Shown: positions 18,525 to 28,496 of the stretch, piece after piece
Layout of the letters: each line of letters starts with the position of its first letter
Numbering within the stretch: the stretch's first letter is position 1
Source: Yamadazyma tenuis
Taxonomy: Eukaryota; Ascomycota; Pichiomycetes; Serinales; Debaryomycetaceae
Length of the DNA: 64,000 nt
NCBI RefSeq assembly: GCF_029203305.1
Contig: NC_089462.1
Coordinates: 1,612,001-1,676,000 of the forward strand
Direction: 5' to 3'
Translations under genes and position numbers: made by a program
The notes under the pieces: model-generated
Told to the model about the DNA's origin: nothing
Database searches by the model: none
The model's input: only the letters and a program-made list of their open reading frames with translations

Positions 18525-18916
18525 TGCGGGAAGTTTTCAGCCGACTGCGAAAGTTGTCTTCAACAGCGGAGACAAGCAAAACAACAAAACAACAAAATCA
18601 CCTTGAAGATGACGGGGAATGTGAGCAAAAACAGAATACTTGGGGTAATTGACGGTCAGAGTAACCACTTGGGTCGGTGGAGAAAATGAGGAAAAGGACA
18701 GTAGTAGTGTATTTTTTCGATAGGCTGGAGTAACCTAGCGACCCTGGAAGTCAATACATTCGCCTAACAAGGAACGATAATGCGTTTATGTATCTGCCAA
18801 CAGTTTTCCCTTTTCATGGTTCTATTCCATTTGTGTTTTGAACTCCCGATACGCGTCGATAAGAAAACAAACAATACATTTAAAATACTAATAAAACATA
18901 TACTACACTAAAGAGA
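18525..18916. other. intergenic between phosphatase promoter and NHP6 3' end
   Basis: It carries the promoter of the YMR027W-like gene and the AT-rich 3' region of NHP6. I see no further gene, RNA or repeat in it. Confidence 0.5.
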
Positions 18917-19186
18917 TTAGCTATTCTTCTTGGCGTACTCAGCCTTTTGTTTCTCGTATCTCTTTTTGTCATCGTTAGCCTTCTTTTCGTAGGGAATCTT
19001 TTCGTCGGCAGTCAAGGCTTTCCATCTTTCACCTAATAATCTACCAACTTGACCAAAAGCGATACCTGGATTTTCAGCCCTGACGATATCTCTGTTATCG
19101 TTGGCGAAAAACATGTAAGCACTCAAAGATCTCTTTGGTGCATCTGGGTCCTTCTTCTTTCTGACAGCTTTCTTTCTTTCAGCCAT
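18917..19186 (-). CDS. NHP6A: HMG-box chromatin protein Nhp6
   Basis: An 89-residue protein: a basic N-terminal arm ([15 protein letters not shown]) and a single HMG box ([47 protein letters not shown]). Nhp6 bends DNA without sequence preference, supports Pol II and III transcription and helps FACT. Codon use looks strongly biased, as expected of an abundant protein. NHP6A is beside MAK3 and ATG11 in S. cerevisiae; here they lie 8-11 kb away. Confidence 0.95.
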   Translation of the reverse strand: MAERKKAVRKKKDPDAPKRSLSAYMFFANDNRDIVRAENPGIAFGQVGRLLGERWKALTADEKIPYEKKANDDKKRYEKQKAEYAKKNS

Positions 19187-20069
19187 GTTAATTTATTTCT
19201 AGCAAAAAATGTTAGTAAAAAAACAAATATCCAGCACTGTGCGGTTTATATATTTTCTCCAATTGTTTATTTTCTGGCGGCGCCTTTTTATCAACGAGCA
19301 ACATTCGCACGCCAAAACAAACAAAAATTGCCTCCACCAATAAAGTCAAGGGCCGGTGTGTGTGTGTTTATCAGACCTGGCAGGGCGCTGGTTATTTCAA
19401 CACCGACTTTGCGACACTAAGTGCCAAGGACACGCCTCGACCAATATTCCAGAGCAAATTGCATGTCCGCACCTTAACCAAATAAACCTGAAATTTTCCT
19501 ATAACCAGCTTTCCTACCAAACCCAAATCACCCCCGCCTGGACTCCGACTTCACCACCCCTTCAAAATCACCTTTTTTATCACACCAAACCTGGAGGCCA
19601 AAATATTGGGTTGCCTGGCTGCAATCATTCGAGTATCTGCAGAATTTGAAATTTCGCAACTGCAAATTGCCCAGCCATTTGGCATACTGGAGAAATGTAC
19701 TGGTGTTTTGGTAGCTGGTGAAACAAAGGGAAAAAGTGCCGTCATTCAACCCGCAAGGATGGTTCTAGCGTGGGCGGTGAGACAATGGCTCATCAATGCA
19801 TTTGTGGATAAACACTTTTGAAGGTGCAAAAAACATAGTGTGAGGGCATTTTATACGTACATTTTACTAGTAGTAATAAAATATGTTAGTTGGATTTTTA
19901 AGGGTGGAAGCTGCGCTGCTATTTAGTGATGATTTTTACTGTGATGACACATATTACAAGCGGTCTGAAAAATACACGCGCTTACCACCTGAAGCAGAAA
20001 GTCGCGGGAGGGCCCGCCAATGTCGCACTTTTGTCGTCCTTCCATATATTGCCTATAACTGCCTATACA
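19187..20069. other. long intergenic region upstream of NHP6
   Basis: About 880 bp separate the NHP6 start from the DEF1 stop, long for this window and in keeping with a strong NHP6 promoter. The frames inside open on TTG or GTG and have no family resemblance. Two GTGATGA boxes and a CTGA at 19925-19968 recall a C/D snoRNA but are far too closely spaced. No gene is called. Confidence 0.5.
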
Positions 20070-21863
20070 TTAGTACCATCCGGCACCCCGATACTGGTTG
20101 GAGTCTTGGTAACCGTATTGAGGATATTGTTGGTACCCTCCAAACTGTGGCATAATTGGTTGCTGGTTTGGAGTAGCTTGTTGTGCCTGGACTTGCTGTG
20201 GAGCTTGGGCTTGGGCTTGTGCTTGTGCTTGTGCTTGTGCCTGAGCCTGTGCTTGAGGCTGCTGTTGTCCAGCACTCACACTAGCATTGGCCACACTTGG
20301 ACTATTGAATCCATTCTGGTTCAAGCCTTGTTGGTAGAATGGTTGGTTATAATAGTAATTGTAGTATGGGTACCCGTATGGAACTTGTCCTGGGGTTTGT
20401 CCTGGAACACCTTGTTGTTGAGGAACACCTGGTTGAGGAACACCTGGTTGTCCTTGGCTAGGCTGTTGTTGGGCTGGTGTTTGGGCCTTGCTGTCGGCTG
20501 GGCCAGCACTTTGTTGTTGAGCAACACCCAATGGTTGTTGATAGTATTGTTGAGTCAACGCGGCTGGGGACTGTTGGTTGACGTCTTGGCCACTGGTTTG
20601 TCCTTGAGGTTGGTTTTGCATTTGCAAAGCAGCCATCTGCTGAGCAGCTAACATCTGCACGTTATAGTTGGAGTAGTCAACTGGGTAGCCACCATATTGG
20701 CCAGGAACCTGCTGAGTTTGTTGAAACTGTTGGGTTTGCTGGTTGGGGTATTGGCTGTAGTAGTCGTATTGACTCTTTTGGTTTTGGTTGTAGTAGTATT
20801 GGTTACAACGTTCTTCTTCCGTTTGGGGTTGGGGTGGTTGGGCCGTCTGGGCAGCTGGGGCACTCTGAGGTTGCGTTGGTGGTTGAGCAACAGCCTCCAC
20901 TTGTTCAACAGGGGCCACTGGCTCTTCCTTCTTCTCGTCTAAAGCCAAGGACCCGAAGCTCACGTTGACATTGTTCACGCTGTTTGGTAAAATCACACTG
21001 GGTTCGTCCTTTACTTCAGGAACCTTTGGAAGTAATTCCTTGATTTCTTCGATTGGAATGTCCAACTCCGTTTGTACCGATTGTTCCACGACCGGTGATT
21101 GTTCTTCTAGGCCAGTATTGGTGGTCTTGGTCTTTGGCTGAGAAGCTTTCTTGGGTTGAGGCTTTGGTTTTGGCTTTGGTGCCACCATGGATGCCCATGA
21201 AGATGCTTGTGGTTTGGGAGCTTCTTTAGCTGGTTTTCCTTTATCCGTTTTCTTTGGCTCGGGTTCAGCCACCTCTACGGCAGCTTCAGCCGCTACCACG
21301 GCTTCAGGAGCAGGTTCTGGTTCAGCAATAGGCTCTCCTTTCTTTGCAACAGGTTTATTGTCTCCCGACAAAGCAGCAGCCCACGAAGACTTGACATCTG
21401 GTACGGCAGCCGCGACGGCGGCAGCAGTGGCAGAGGCAGAAGCCGACCCGTTGGCGTCGCTGGTGTCTATTTTCTTAACGTCTCTTTTAGCAACTGGTTT
21501 CTTGGTCACAGGCTTTTTAGCAGCTGGGGTAACAGCTCCTCTTGCAGTCTTTGGTATGTGAGATTTGGAAGGCACAGACTTGGCGGTATTCCCAAAGTTG
21601 GTCGTTATGTTGGACTCCTCCACTTCCTTCTTCTTTTTGGGTTCTTTCTTGATGGGTTCCCATTTAGATACTTTCCCGCTGACAATCAAATCGATCACTT
21701 TTTCAAAGTCATTATTGTTTTCTGATAACAAACTGGATAAGTCTTCTTTGCTCCAATCGGGGAACATCTCACTTAAGTTATTTAATTCGAGAGAATTGCT
21801 GCTGGCAGCATTGCCATTGCCGGTGGGCCTCTTCAGCTGATTCTTATACTTTCGTGTGGACAT
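20070..21863 (-). CDS. DEF1: RNA polymerase II degradation factor Def1
   Basis: A 597-residue protein with an N-terminal CUE-type ubiquitin-binding domain (LSEMFPDWSKEDLSSLLSEN, about residues 28-75), an Ala/Pro/Lys-rich middle with SSWAAAL and ASSWASMVAPKP motifs, and a long Gln/Tyr/Pro-rich C-terminal half. In S. cerevisiae Def1 promotes ubiquitylation and destruction of stalled Pol II and is proteolytically processed to release the CUE part to the nucleus. The low-complexity half includes an Ala-Gln dipeptide tract. Confidence 0.9.
   Translation of the reverse strand: MSTRKYKNQLKRPTGNGNAASSNSLELNNLSEMFPDWSKEDLSSLLSENNNDFEKVIDLIVSGKVSKWEPIKKEPKKKKEVEESNITTNFGNTAKSVPSKSHIPKTARGAVTPAAKKPVTKKPVAKRDVKKIDTSDANGSASASATAAAVAAAVPDVKSSWAAALSGDNKPVAKKGEPIAEPEPAPEAVVAAEAAVEVAEPEPKKTDKGKPAKEAPKPQASSWASMVAPKPKPKPQPKKASQPKTKTTNTGLEEQSPVVEQSVQTELDIPIEEIKELLPKVPEVKDEPSVILPNSVNNVNVSFGSLALDEKKEEPVAPVEQVEAVAQPPTQPQSAPAAQTAQPPQPQTEEERCNQYYYNQNQKSQYDYYSQYPNQQTQQFQQTQQVPGQYGGYPVDYSNYNVQMLAAQQMAALQMQNQPQGQTSGQDVNQQSPAALTQQYYQQPLGVAQQQSAGPADSKAQTPAQQQPSQGQPGVPQPGVPQQQGVPGQTPGQVPYGYPYYNYYYNQPFYQQGLNQNGFNSPSVANASVSAGQQQPQAQAQAQAQAQAQAQAQAPQQVQAQQATPNQQPIMPQFGGYQQYPQYGYQDSNQYRGAGWY
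20202..20258 (-). repeat. hexanucleotide repeat coding (Ala-Gln)n in DEF1
   Basis: The plus strand runs through about nine imperfect copies of a GCTTGT/GCTTGG-like hexamer, giving alternating Gln-Ala in the Def1 C-terminal region. Such in-frame hexamer tracts can change length between strains. Confidence 0.8.
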
Positions 21864-22126
21864 TGATATATTACAAGGGATATATTATATGTGTGTTGGG
21901 AAATGGCGGTAGTGTCTGTGAAGTTCTATCAGTATCAAAAACTGTTATGATCCTTTATTGGATGCTCTTATATGTACTTTAACAAAACCACAAAGAAACT
22001 AGTCACCGTTGTGAATGGAAGTGAAATTTTTCGTCGATTTTTTTTCCTTCACCGACCAAGCGCGGGTAGTGCGCGCGCCCAATATGCCTCTCTTCACCAT
22101 ATGGCTGCAAAATGTATATGTATTTA

Positions 22127-24181
22127 TCAAGATCTACTTTGGTAGTATACTTCGGTAAGTACCGAATCCTGTGGTACTCGTGCAGTACCACTCATACTAG
22201 GTGCTATCACCTCGTGCACAGTGGCCTCTAAAAGATCATGAATTATCGAATGGAGTGCCTCTCCAGTTTGCTTGAAGTCAGGATAAGCATTGACTTCCAA
22301 AAGCTTCAATTGCATGTTATTGTCAATGATGAAGTCCACGCCATAGAACTCAGTGGCATTTCCTAACGGCTGAAAGTTGATTTTATCGATACTGGTTGCT
22401 GCTTTGAATACCTCACCCACTATCTGGCAAATTCGGTTGTAAATTATCTCTTTATCAAATTTGTCAATTCCTTTCATATTCCAGAAGCTTTCGACGATTG
22501 GTGTTTCGTTCTGAAGACAGGTGTTGGTTAAATGGCCACCCATAGGAACCTCGCCTGTGTCATCATCTTGAAGTACAAAAGGCTGAGTGGCAAAAAGCGC
22601 AAGAATTCCTCTGTACACAAATACTTGCAAGTCTCCATTTGCAACTACATATACACGGAAATGAAACTTCTTGTTGTCATACTCTGGGAGAAGCAAAGGA
22701 TTCTGTTGGTACTCTTGGACAATAAACTGCCTGAGCTGGGAAGTGATGATTCCATTATTGTCATCATCTTCTTCTTCTACATCACTATCTTCACCTTCTT
22801 CAAACAGATTGAATATTTCCTGAAGCTGGTCAATAGTTTTGAAAAGACGTATACCCTGGCCCTTATCGCTCATACTTGGCTTCAAAATCCAGTATTTGTT
22901 GTTGGAATTAACCTCTTCTCTCAATTCATAACTCTCATCCAAAGCATCGTCCAAGAATTCAGCATAATCAAGCTCAAACTGGTATGTAACCGGATAACTG
23001 GAAGCCAAAATGGATTTAGGGTTCTTGACCGAGTACTGGTGAATCATGTTGGACAAATAGTTCTTTCTGATGAGACCTTTTCTGTAAATATTGGAACAAA
23101 TATAATAATTCTGGGGAAACGCTTCTATCAAGTCGAGATCCAAATCCTCATACTCAGCATAATGAAACACTTTAATTCCGGGCAAGCTCTTTAAGATGCC
23201 TTTGTCACTAGTTATGTGATATCCAATGCCCTCAAACGCTTTCCTGAAGGATTCGTAAAGGTAAGAGCTAGGGTTTATATCAAGTAAAAGATACTCTTCA
23301 AGAGGCTCATCTTCTTTGTCAGACAAGCTTATTTCTCCAAATAAAGGCTCAAGTTGTTGAAACTTAGCCTTCAATGGGGTAACACTGATGTTATTATTGA
23401 GCAAGATCCTATTATCACTGTGAGAGAAATCTCTTAATCCATCTTTATAAACCTTCTTGAAGTTTGGGTTCCACACAAAGCTGTCTTCACTAACAGCCTC
23501 ATATATGGAGTGACCCCACTTGTTATCCATGATAGGTGCAAAATAACACTTGGTGTTTTGCAAGGATAAACCCTGATTTAATGGAACATTCATCGTGTAC
23601 AATTCCACACCATCATTCCAGTTATTGTACAATTTTTGAATTAATTTAACTGCAAGTACACTGGCAGTTTTGATCTCATCAAAAGTGTGGTTAGTAGAAC
23701 TGTACGAGTAGCTCACTGCAATAGATTTCTTATTGTGTAAAACAGCTTCCATGGCACTTCCTACAGTTCCACTAGCCAATATGTATAAATTACTGGAGTT
23801 CTTTCCAAAATTGGGGCCAGATATCACCAAATCTATGTCCTCAAATATATGGTTCAATCCAATATCAGTACAAGCAGCAGGAGTAGAATCGATCAAGTTC
23901 CATTCCTGATACCCAGATAACAGTTGTTTGGAATCAAAGGGCCCTTCATATTCGTTGATCTTCTCGTTGAACTCTTCAGTGGAGTTTTTGGTGTATAAAT
24001 ATGTTCTCTTCAAAGGCTTTCCCGCAAAATGAGCTTTTCCGATCCAGGATCTTTGCTGATTTGGAACACAAATAGACAACTTCCAGTCAGTAGACCGTTG
24101 TATCTCGTCGACCATGTACTTTATGTAAGGACAGGTCTTGTCATCCAAAGGACCATCATCGTTCACCAATAAAACGTGCAT
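22127..24181 (-). CDS. PBY1: Pby1, SurE-like plus tubulin-tyrosine-ligase-like protein
   Basis: A 684-residue two-domain protein. The N-terminus is a SurE/survival-protein domain with the NDDG metal motif at residues 7-10 and downstream SGPNFGKNSSNLYILASGTVG. The C-terminus is a TTL-like ATP-grasp domain (WILKPSMSDKGQGIRLF, FHFRVYVV, EFYGVDFIIDNNMQLKLLEVNAYPD in parts). In S. cerevisiae Pby1 associates with processing bodies and binds the decapping enzyme; its enzymatic reaction is unclear. TIM12 is divergent, 113 bp away, as part of the POL30-TIM12-PBY1-RXT2 block. Confidence 0.92.
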   Translation of the reverse strand: MHVLLVNDDGPLDDKTCPYIKYMVDEIQRSTDWKLSICVPNQQRSWIGKAHFAGKPLKRTYLYTKNSTEEFNEKINEYEGPFDSKQLLSGYQEWNLIDSTPAACTDIGLNHIFEDIDLVISGPNFGKNSSNLYILASGTVGSAMEAVLHNKKSIAVSYSYSSTNHTFDEIKTASVLAVKLIQKLYNNWNDGVELYTMNVPLNQGLSLQNTKCYFAPIMDNKWGHSIYEAVSEDSFVWNPNFKKVYKDGLRDFSHSDNRILLNNNISVTPLKAKFQQLEPLFGEISLSDKEDEPLEEYLLLDINPSSYLYESFRKAFEGIGYHITSDKGILKSLPGIKVFHYAEYEDLDLDLIEAFPQNYYICSNIYRKGLIRKNYLSNMIHQYSVKNPKSILASSYPVTYQFELDYAEFLDDALDESYELREEVNSNNKYWILKPSMSDKGQGIRLFKTIDQLQEIFNLFEEGEDSDVEEEDDDNNGIITSQLRQFIVQEYQQNPLLLPEYDNKKFHFRVYVVANGDLQVFVYRGILALFATQPFVLQDDDTGEVPMGGHLTNTCLQNETPIVESFWNMKGIDKFDKEIIYNRICQIVGEVFKAATSIDKINFQPLGNATEFYGVDFIIDNNMQLKLLEVNAYPDFKQTGEALHSIIHDLLEATVHEVIAPSMSGTARVPQDSVLTEVYYQSRS

Positions 24182-24294
24182 TCCCCCTAATGTCTATGGT
24201 CAAGTTGAGTATTTGAGAACCTTCACTGCGCACTGGTTTTTATTTTACTGATTTTTTTCACTCACTGAGCACACATTTTAACACCTGCCAACAC

Positions 24295-24615
24295 ATGTCG
24301 TTGTTCTTGGGAGGACAAGCTCAGTTCCAGAATGTGGATCCAGAGAAGATCAAACTTGCAGATATTCAATTCGACGCCCAGAATTTGATGTTCAAAAAGC
24401 TCTTGCTGAAGTGTAATACAAAGTGTATAGCACGAGAATATGGTGAAGCCGATTTGAATACCGGTGAACAAAGTTGTGTTGATAGATGCGCAGAGAAGTT
24501 TTTCAAGACCAACCGGTTGATGGGAGAAACCCTACAATATAACCGGCAATTCAATATCCAGAAAATGCCGGATTACCAGAAGGTGCAACTGATGCTCCAC
24601 CAACCAAAGAACTAA
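24295..24615 (+). CDS. TIM12: mitochondrial inner-membrane import chaperone Tim12
   Basis: A 106-residue small TIM with twin CX3C motifs (Cys40/44 and Cys61/65). The sequences around them, FDAQN before the first and GEADLNTGEQ before the second, followed by NRLMGE, resemble Tim12 more than Tim10 or Tim9. Tim12 sits peripherally on the TIM22 translocase and helps insert carrier proteins. Linkage to PBY1, POL30 and RXT2 supports TIM12. Confidence 0.87.
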   Translation: MSLFLGGQAQFQNVDPEKIKLADIQFDAQNLMFKKLLLKCNTKCIAREYGEADLNTGEQSCVDRCAEKFFKTNRLMGETLQYNRQFNIQKMPDYQKVQLMLHQPKN

Positions 24616-24748
24616 TAGCATGTAAATATTCACGACTTAATATAAGATACAAGATAAATGTTATTGTCACAGTGACACATTATTCTACCCATGATATACC
24701 CACTCACAATTTTACAAGATAAAATGTATTTTGCTACACAAAAACACC

Positions 24749-25831
24749 TTAGATTTGGTTCTTGGTGTGGAAAATAGCCAAGGCTTCAGTGATTCTTTCA
24801 CTCATGGTCTTTTCACCTTCTCTGACCCAGACTCTTGGGTCAAAGTACTTCTTGTTTGGCTTGTCTTCACCGTCTGGGTTTCCGACTTGAGACAATAAGT
24901 AGTCCTTCTTGTTCAAAACATAGTCTCTAATACCCTTCAAGTATGCGTATTGGCAGTCAGTATCCAAGTTGACCTTAACAACCCCACTGGAGATAGCAGT
25001 ATCGAACTCTTCTTGGGTAGAACCAGATCCACCGTGGAAAACCAAGAACAATGGCTTGTCATTGTCAGTACCGATTTGCTTTTTAGCGTAGGCCTGGTGA
25101 TCACCCAAAATGGATGGTTTCAACTGCACGTTACCTGGCTTGTAAACACCGTGCACGTTACCGAAAGCAGCAGCAATGGAGAAGTTATCAGAAATTGGGG
25201 ACAAGGCTTCGTAAACCTTGTACACGGTTTCTGGCAAGGTGTACAAGGATTCCTTTTGAACATGTTCATTGTTAACACCGTCTTCTTCACCACCAGTGAT
25301 ACCGATTTCCATTTCTAACCATTGACCCAACTTGGCCATTTTTTCAAAGTACTTGGCACAAGTACCAATGTTTTCTTCATCAGCTTCCTCGGACAAATCC
25401 AACATGTGAGAAGAGAACAAAGGAGTACCGTGTTCAGCAAAGAATTCTTCATCAGCCTTCAACATTCCGTCGAACCATGGCAACAACTTCTTAGCACAAT
25501 GGTCAGTATGCAACACCACGGGGATTCCGTAGGCAGGAGCAATAGCTCTGATATAGTGAGCAGCGGCAATAGAACCTTGGATCGAAGCAAATTGGTCCTT
25601 GTTGTCCACACCCTTACCGGCAAAGTAGGCGGCACCACCCTGGGAGGTTTGCAAGATGATTGGGGACTTGCTGTCTCTGGCAGCTTCCAAAGCCGCAACA
25701 ACGGTGGAAGAAGAAGTGACGTTAATGGCTGGAATAGCAAAACCCTTCTTTTGGGCGTACAAAAACAATTGACGAACGTCATCTCCGTAGATGACACCGG
25801 ATTTGGTCTTTAAAACATCTAAAACTGACAT
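24749..25831 (-). CDS. FBA1: fructose-1,6-bisphosphate aldolase, class II
   Basis: A 360-residue zinc aldolase interconverting fructose-1,6-bisphosphate with dihydroxyacetone phosphate and glyceraldehyde-3-phosphate in glycolysis. Zinc ligands and substrate loops are visible in LHTDHCAKK, EIGITGGEEDGV, GNVHGVYKPG and FHGGSGST. I use the ATG at 25831 (MSVLDVLKTKSGV), which matches the family start, not the in-frame codon 13 residues upstream. Codon use is very biased, with no CTG codon noticed, fitting a highly expressed gene. Confidence 0.97.
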   Translation of the reverse strand: MSVLDVLKTKSGVIYGDDVRQLFLYAQKKGFAIPAINVTSSSTVVAALEAARDSKSPIILQTSQGGAAYFAGKGVDNKDQFASIQGSIAAAHYIRAIAPAYGIPVVLHTDHCAKKLLPWFDGMLKADEEFFAEHGTPLFSSHMLDLSEEADEENIGTCAKYFEKMAKLGQWLEMEIGITGGEEDGVNNEHVQKESLYTLPETVYKVYEALSPISDNFSIAAAFGNVHGVYKPGNVQLKPSILGDHQAYAKKQIGTDNDKPLFLVFHGGSGSTQEEFDTAISSGVVKVNLDTDCQYAYLKGIRDYVLNKKDYLLSQVGNPDGEDKPNKKYFDPRVWVREGEKTMSERITEALAIFHTKNQI

Positions 25832-26700
25832 GATTTCAAGTAGTTGGTAATTTAATTTATTGGGATTCAAAAATAAAATTTGTGAAGGGTGGATTTTCTG
25901 GGATTCTCCTCCCTTTTATAATTTATTGGATGGCCAACTGCGATTCGAAAAAAAATCGTCCATCACCTCACTTGAATGGAATTGCCATGAGACATTGCTG
26001 GGGGTGAAGGTACATTCGGATATGGGCATAGTGCTATACTCTCACTGGGTTGTTTGTCCGAGGCGTAACTGCAGAGTAAATTTATATGTTTTAGAGGTTA
26101 TAGTGTTAACTTATAGAGTCATGTTCAGATTGCAGCCATTTGCAACTTCAAAACATTTATCCGCTAATTCAACCGCAAAACGGCGGTTTACCAACCGGCG
26201 TTGACGGCACCCGGTTCGGGCGGTCCTTCGGAGACTGATGTTTGCTAGGACAAAGCAATGAACGGGTGTTTACATAGGTTTTTATGATAAGTTGTTGGGG
26301 TTTAAGCAAGTGAAAAAGTCCGAAGCTGGCAAGGATCACAATCATCCGGAATCGTAGAAAATGGGGGCGTGTACGCACTTTTTTTTTGCTTTGAGTCAAC
26401 TGATGTCAGAGTGATATCATAGTTTGGAAGAATACGAAATAGTGCGTTAAATGGGTATAAATGTGTTTGTTGGGTGTTAATGAACTTAATGGAAGTGAAA
26501 TATGGGGTAACCGACACCGGCACCCGGTGAGGGTCGGGTGGTGGGACGGTTCGCCTTTTGCCCGAGGGTTTGGTTGGGCAGGGGCCCAGCCTGCGACATT
26601 TGTCCTGATGGCGGCAGTACGACATTCGCGTTCGACATGGGACATTGGACATTCGACATTCGACCTTCACTTCGCTTTCTTCAACTGGCCCTATTCTCCA
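25832..26700. other. divergent FBA1/MAK3 promoter region
   Basis: About 870 bp between divergent starts. The FBA1-proximal half is AT-rich with T-tracts. The MAK3-proximal part is GC-rich and ends with a tandem heptamer repeat. The MAK3 frame stays open through the last 240 bp, but that stretch does not resemble Mak3. No further gene is seen. Confidence 0.6.
26634..26664 (+). repeat. tandem heptamer GACATTC/G repeat upstream of MAK3
   Basis: Four consecutive 7-bp units (GACATGG, GACATTG, GACATTC, GACATTC) followed by GACC, with two more GACATTYG copies at 26595 and 26621. They lie 37-107 bp before the MAK3 ATG, in leader or promoter. Confidence 0.85.
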
Positions 26701-27285
26701 ATGGACTCTTCCGGCCTGTTCAAAGACACTGATGACTACGGTTTAGTGGCCACCGTCGGCAACCTTCGTTACCAGCGGTTCAATCCCGCCTCCCAAAACC
26801 AGTTCCGCATCATCCTGAACCTCATTGCTGACCATCTCAGTGAGCCCTACTCCATCTACGTCTACTGGTATTTTCTAAATACCTGGCCCCAATACTGCTA
26901 TATCACCAAGGATCTGGCCGACACCGTCGTCGGCGTGATCATCTCCAAAATCAACCTCCACCGGAACGTCCGGACCCGGGGCTACATTGGAATGTTGGTG
27001 ATTGATCCCATATACCGCAAGAAGGGTATCGCCAAAAAATTGGTGCAGTTGACTATAGACGCCATGATCGAGGCCGATCACGTGGACGAGATCAGCTTGG
27101 AGACCGAGGTCATCAACAAGGGTGCTCTCCGGCTCTATGAAAGCTTAGGGTTCATGCGGGTGAAACGGTTGTATAAATACTACTTGAGCACCCACGATGC
27201 GTTTCGTCTAATTCTCCCGGTGAGCGACCGGGCCTTCAAGCGCATCGCCTTCCTCGACCAGTTACCGGAGCCCGTCAGCACGTGA
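26701..27285 (+). CDS. MAK3: NatC N-terminal acetyltransferase catalytic subunit Mak3 (Naa30)
   Basis: A 194-residue GNAT acetyltransferase that acetylates N-terminal Met-Leu/Ile/Phe peptides. The family block LSEPYSIYVYWYFLNTWP, the HRNVRTRGYIGML strand, the acetyl-CoA loop RKKGIAKKL (Arg106-Gly109) and ETEVINKGALRLYESLGF are all present. The ATG at 26701 gives the usual length with a short N-terminal extension. CTG codons fall at residues 39 and 72, variable polar positions in Mak3 relatives. It converges on POL30 with 54 bp between stops. Confidence 0.94.
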   Translation: MDSSGLFKDTDDYGLVATVGNLRYQRFNPASQNQFRIILNLIADHLSEPYSIYVYWYFLNTWPQYCYITKDLADTVVGVIISKINLHRNVRTRGYIGMLVIDPIYRKKGIAKKLVQLTIDAMIEADHVDEISLETEVINKGALRLYESLGFMRVKRLYKYYLSTHDAFRLILPVSDRAFKRIAFLDQLPEPVST

Positions 27286-27339
27286 CCGCCCTTGCCCTTT
27301 GTATATAATGATTTCTGCATGTATTACTATTATAATAAA

Positions 27340-28119
27340 CTACTCATCTTCGTCAAACTTAGGAGCCAAGTAGAATCTCAAGTATCCACCAGCGTCTAAC
27401 TTGTATTCAAACAAAGCAGGAGTTTTGTCGGCCAACTTGATGGTGATGGAAGAAGACAAACTAGTGGCCTTAATAATATCCCCCAAGTACTTCAATCCAA
27501 ACGTCAAATCAACTGGGTTATCCAAGTTGATACTGATAGTTTCTTCAGGGTGGTCGATGTCACTATATGGCTTCAACACAACAGAACCACTGCCACTTTC
27601 ACCTTCACTCGACAATTTGACGGAATCTTTGGTGACAACGATGTTCAACGATTCACTCAAGTTCTTCAAATCCTTTACGGTCTTACCGAATTCAGTGGAT
27701 GGCATTGTTATGACCGCATCATAGTCCATGTCGTCAATGTTCAAGAATTCACTATCAATATCCATCAACTTCAACGAATATTCGCTGACTCTTTCCTTCT
27801 TCTTATCTTCGAAAATAGCCATGACACTGTCAGGCTTGTCTTCAGCCAACAAAGTTAAGTAGTCTTCGTTGTTTCCACATCTCAAGATCTTTCCGAAACT
27901 GTCTAATTCGATTCCCAACGTGATGTCTCTGTCACATCTGTATTCAGTGAAGGCACTTTGTCCCACCAATAATGATACCAACAACACTCTGGAGTCATCC
28001 ACTGCTTGCACAGTCAACCCGTGCTCAGTACAATTGATGTTGCACATCTTGACACTGTCTTTGATGGAGTCCACGATCTTTTTCAATAACGAAGCTTCGT
28101 CAAATTTGCCTTCTAACAT
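27340..28119 (-). CDS. POL30: proliferating cell nuclear antigen (PCNA)
   Basis: A 259-residue sliding clamp for DNA polymerase delta and repair factors. Both PCNA halves are complete: QAVDDSRVLLVSLL, the interdomain connector region after YSLKLMDID, and the C-terminal YLAPKFDEDE. Length is within one residue of the S. cerevisiae protein. A MluI cell-cycle box lies 78 bp upstream, fitting G1/S expression. Confidence 0.97.
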   Translation of the reverse strand: MLEGKFDEASLLKKIVDSIKDSVKMCNINCTEHGLTVQAVDDSRVLLVSLLVGQSAFTEYRCDRDITLGIELDSFGKILRCGNNEDYLTLLAEDKPDSVMAIFEDKKKERVSEYSLKLMDIDSEFLNIDDMDYDAVITMPSTEFGKTVKDLKNLSESLNIVVTKDSVKLSSEGESGSGSVVLKPYSDIDHPEETISINLDNPVDLTFGLKYLGDIIKATSLSSSITIKLADKTPALFEYKLDAGGYLRFYLAPKFDEDE

Positions 28120-28496
28120 GGTTTATTAAGTTGTTTTGTAAAAAGAGATATGTAAGGTTTTGGAGGATTTTTATGAATTTTTCGCAACGCGCCTGGACGC
28201 GTACTGGCATGCGATGCTACTGCTTGTAGGGTTGGTGATCTGGAGAGAGTTTTGGGGGTGAGAAGTAGTGGGCTGTTTTGGTGTGCTATTGTATATGTTG
28301 TCTGCTCGACATAGTTTTCTGATAAGCTCTAGCTCATCTGATCCTCATCTGATTCCAATCTAAATTGAGCACTCCTAAATGCGTGAATTTCACCATTTGC
28401 ATTCATTTTGAAAATCGTTCTCTAAAATTCCCACTCACACTTAATCAGTTCTTGAGTTACAATATCTATTATACATACTTGTCCTACTACACCTAC
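28120..28496. other. POL30 promoter and RXT2 3' region
   Basis: Apart from the MCB element there is nothing gene-like. A short direct repetition of CTCATCTGAT occurs near 28330-28355. Confidence 0.5.
28197..28202 (-). promoter_or_regulatory. MCB (MluI cell-cycle box) upstream of POL30
   Basis: ACGCGT, the MBF binding core, lies 78-83 bp before the POL30 ATG, with a partial AACGCGCC about ten bases closer to the gene. MCB elements drive DNA-replication genes at G1/S in yeasts. The site is seen; its function is inferred. Confidence 0.7.

Noticed and set aside
19924..19968. C/D snoRNA-like boxes (two GTGATGA and one CTGA)
   Set aside because: The two C-like boxes are about 8 nt apart and the whole spans about 45 nt, too small for a C/D RNA; no rRNA complementarity was recognised.
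26461..26700. 80-codon N-terminal extension of MAK3
   Set aside because: It passes through the heptamer repeat and GC-rich promoter and is unlike any Mak3; the ATG at 26701 gives the family length.
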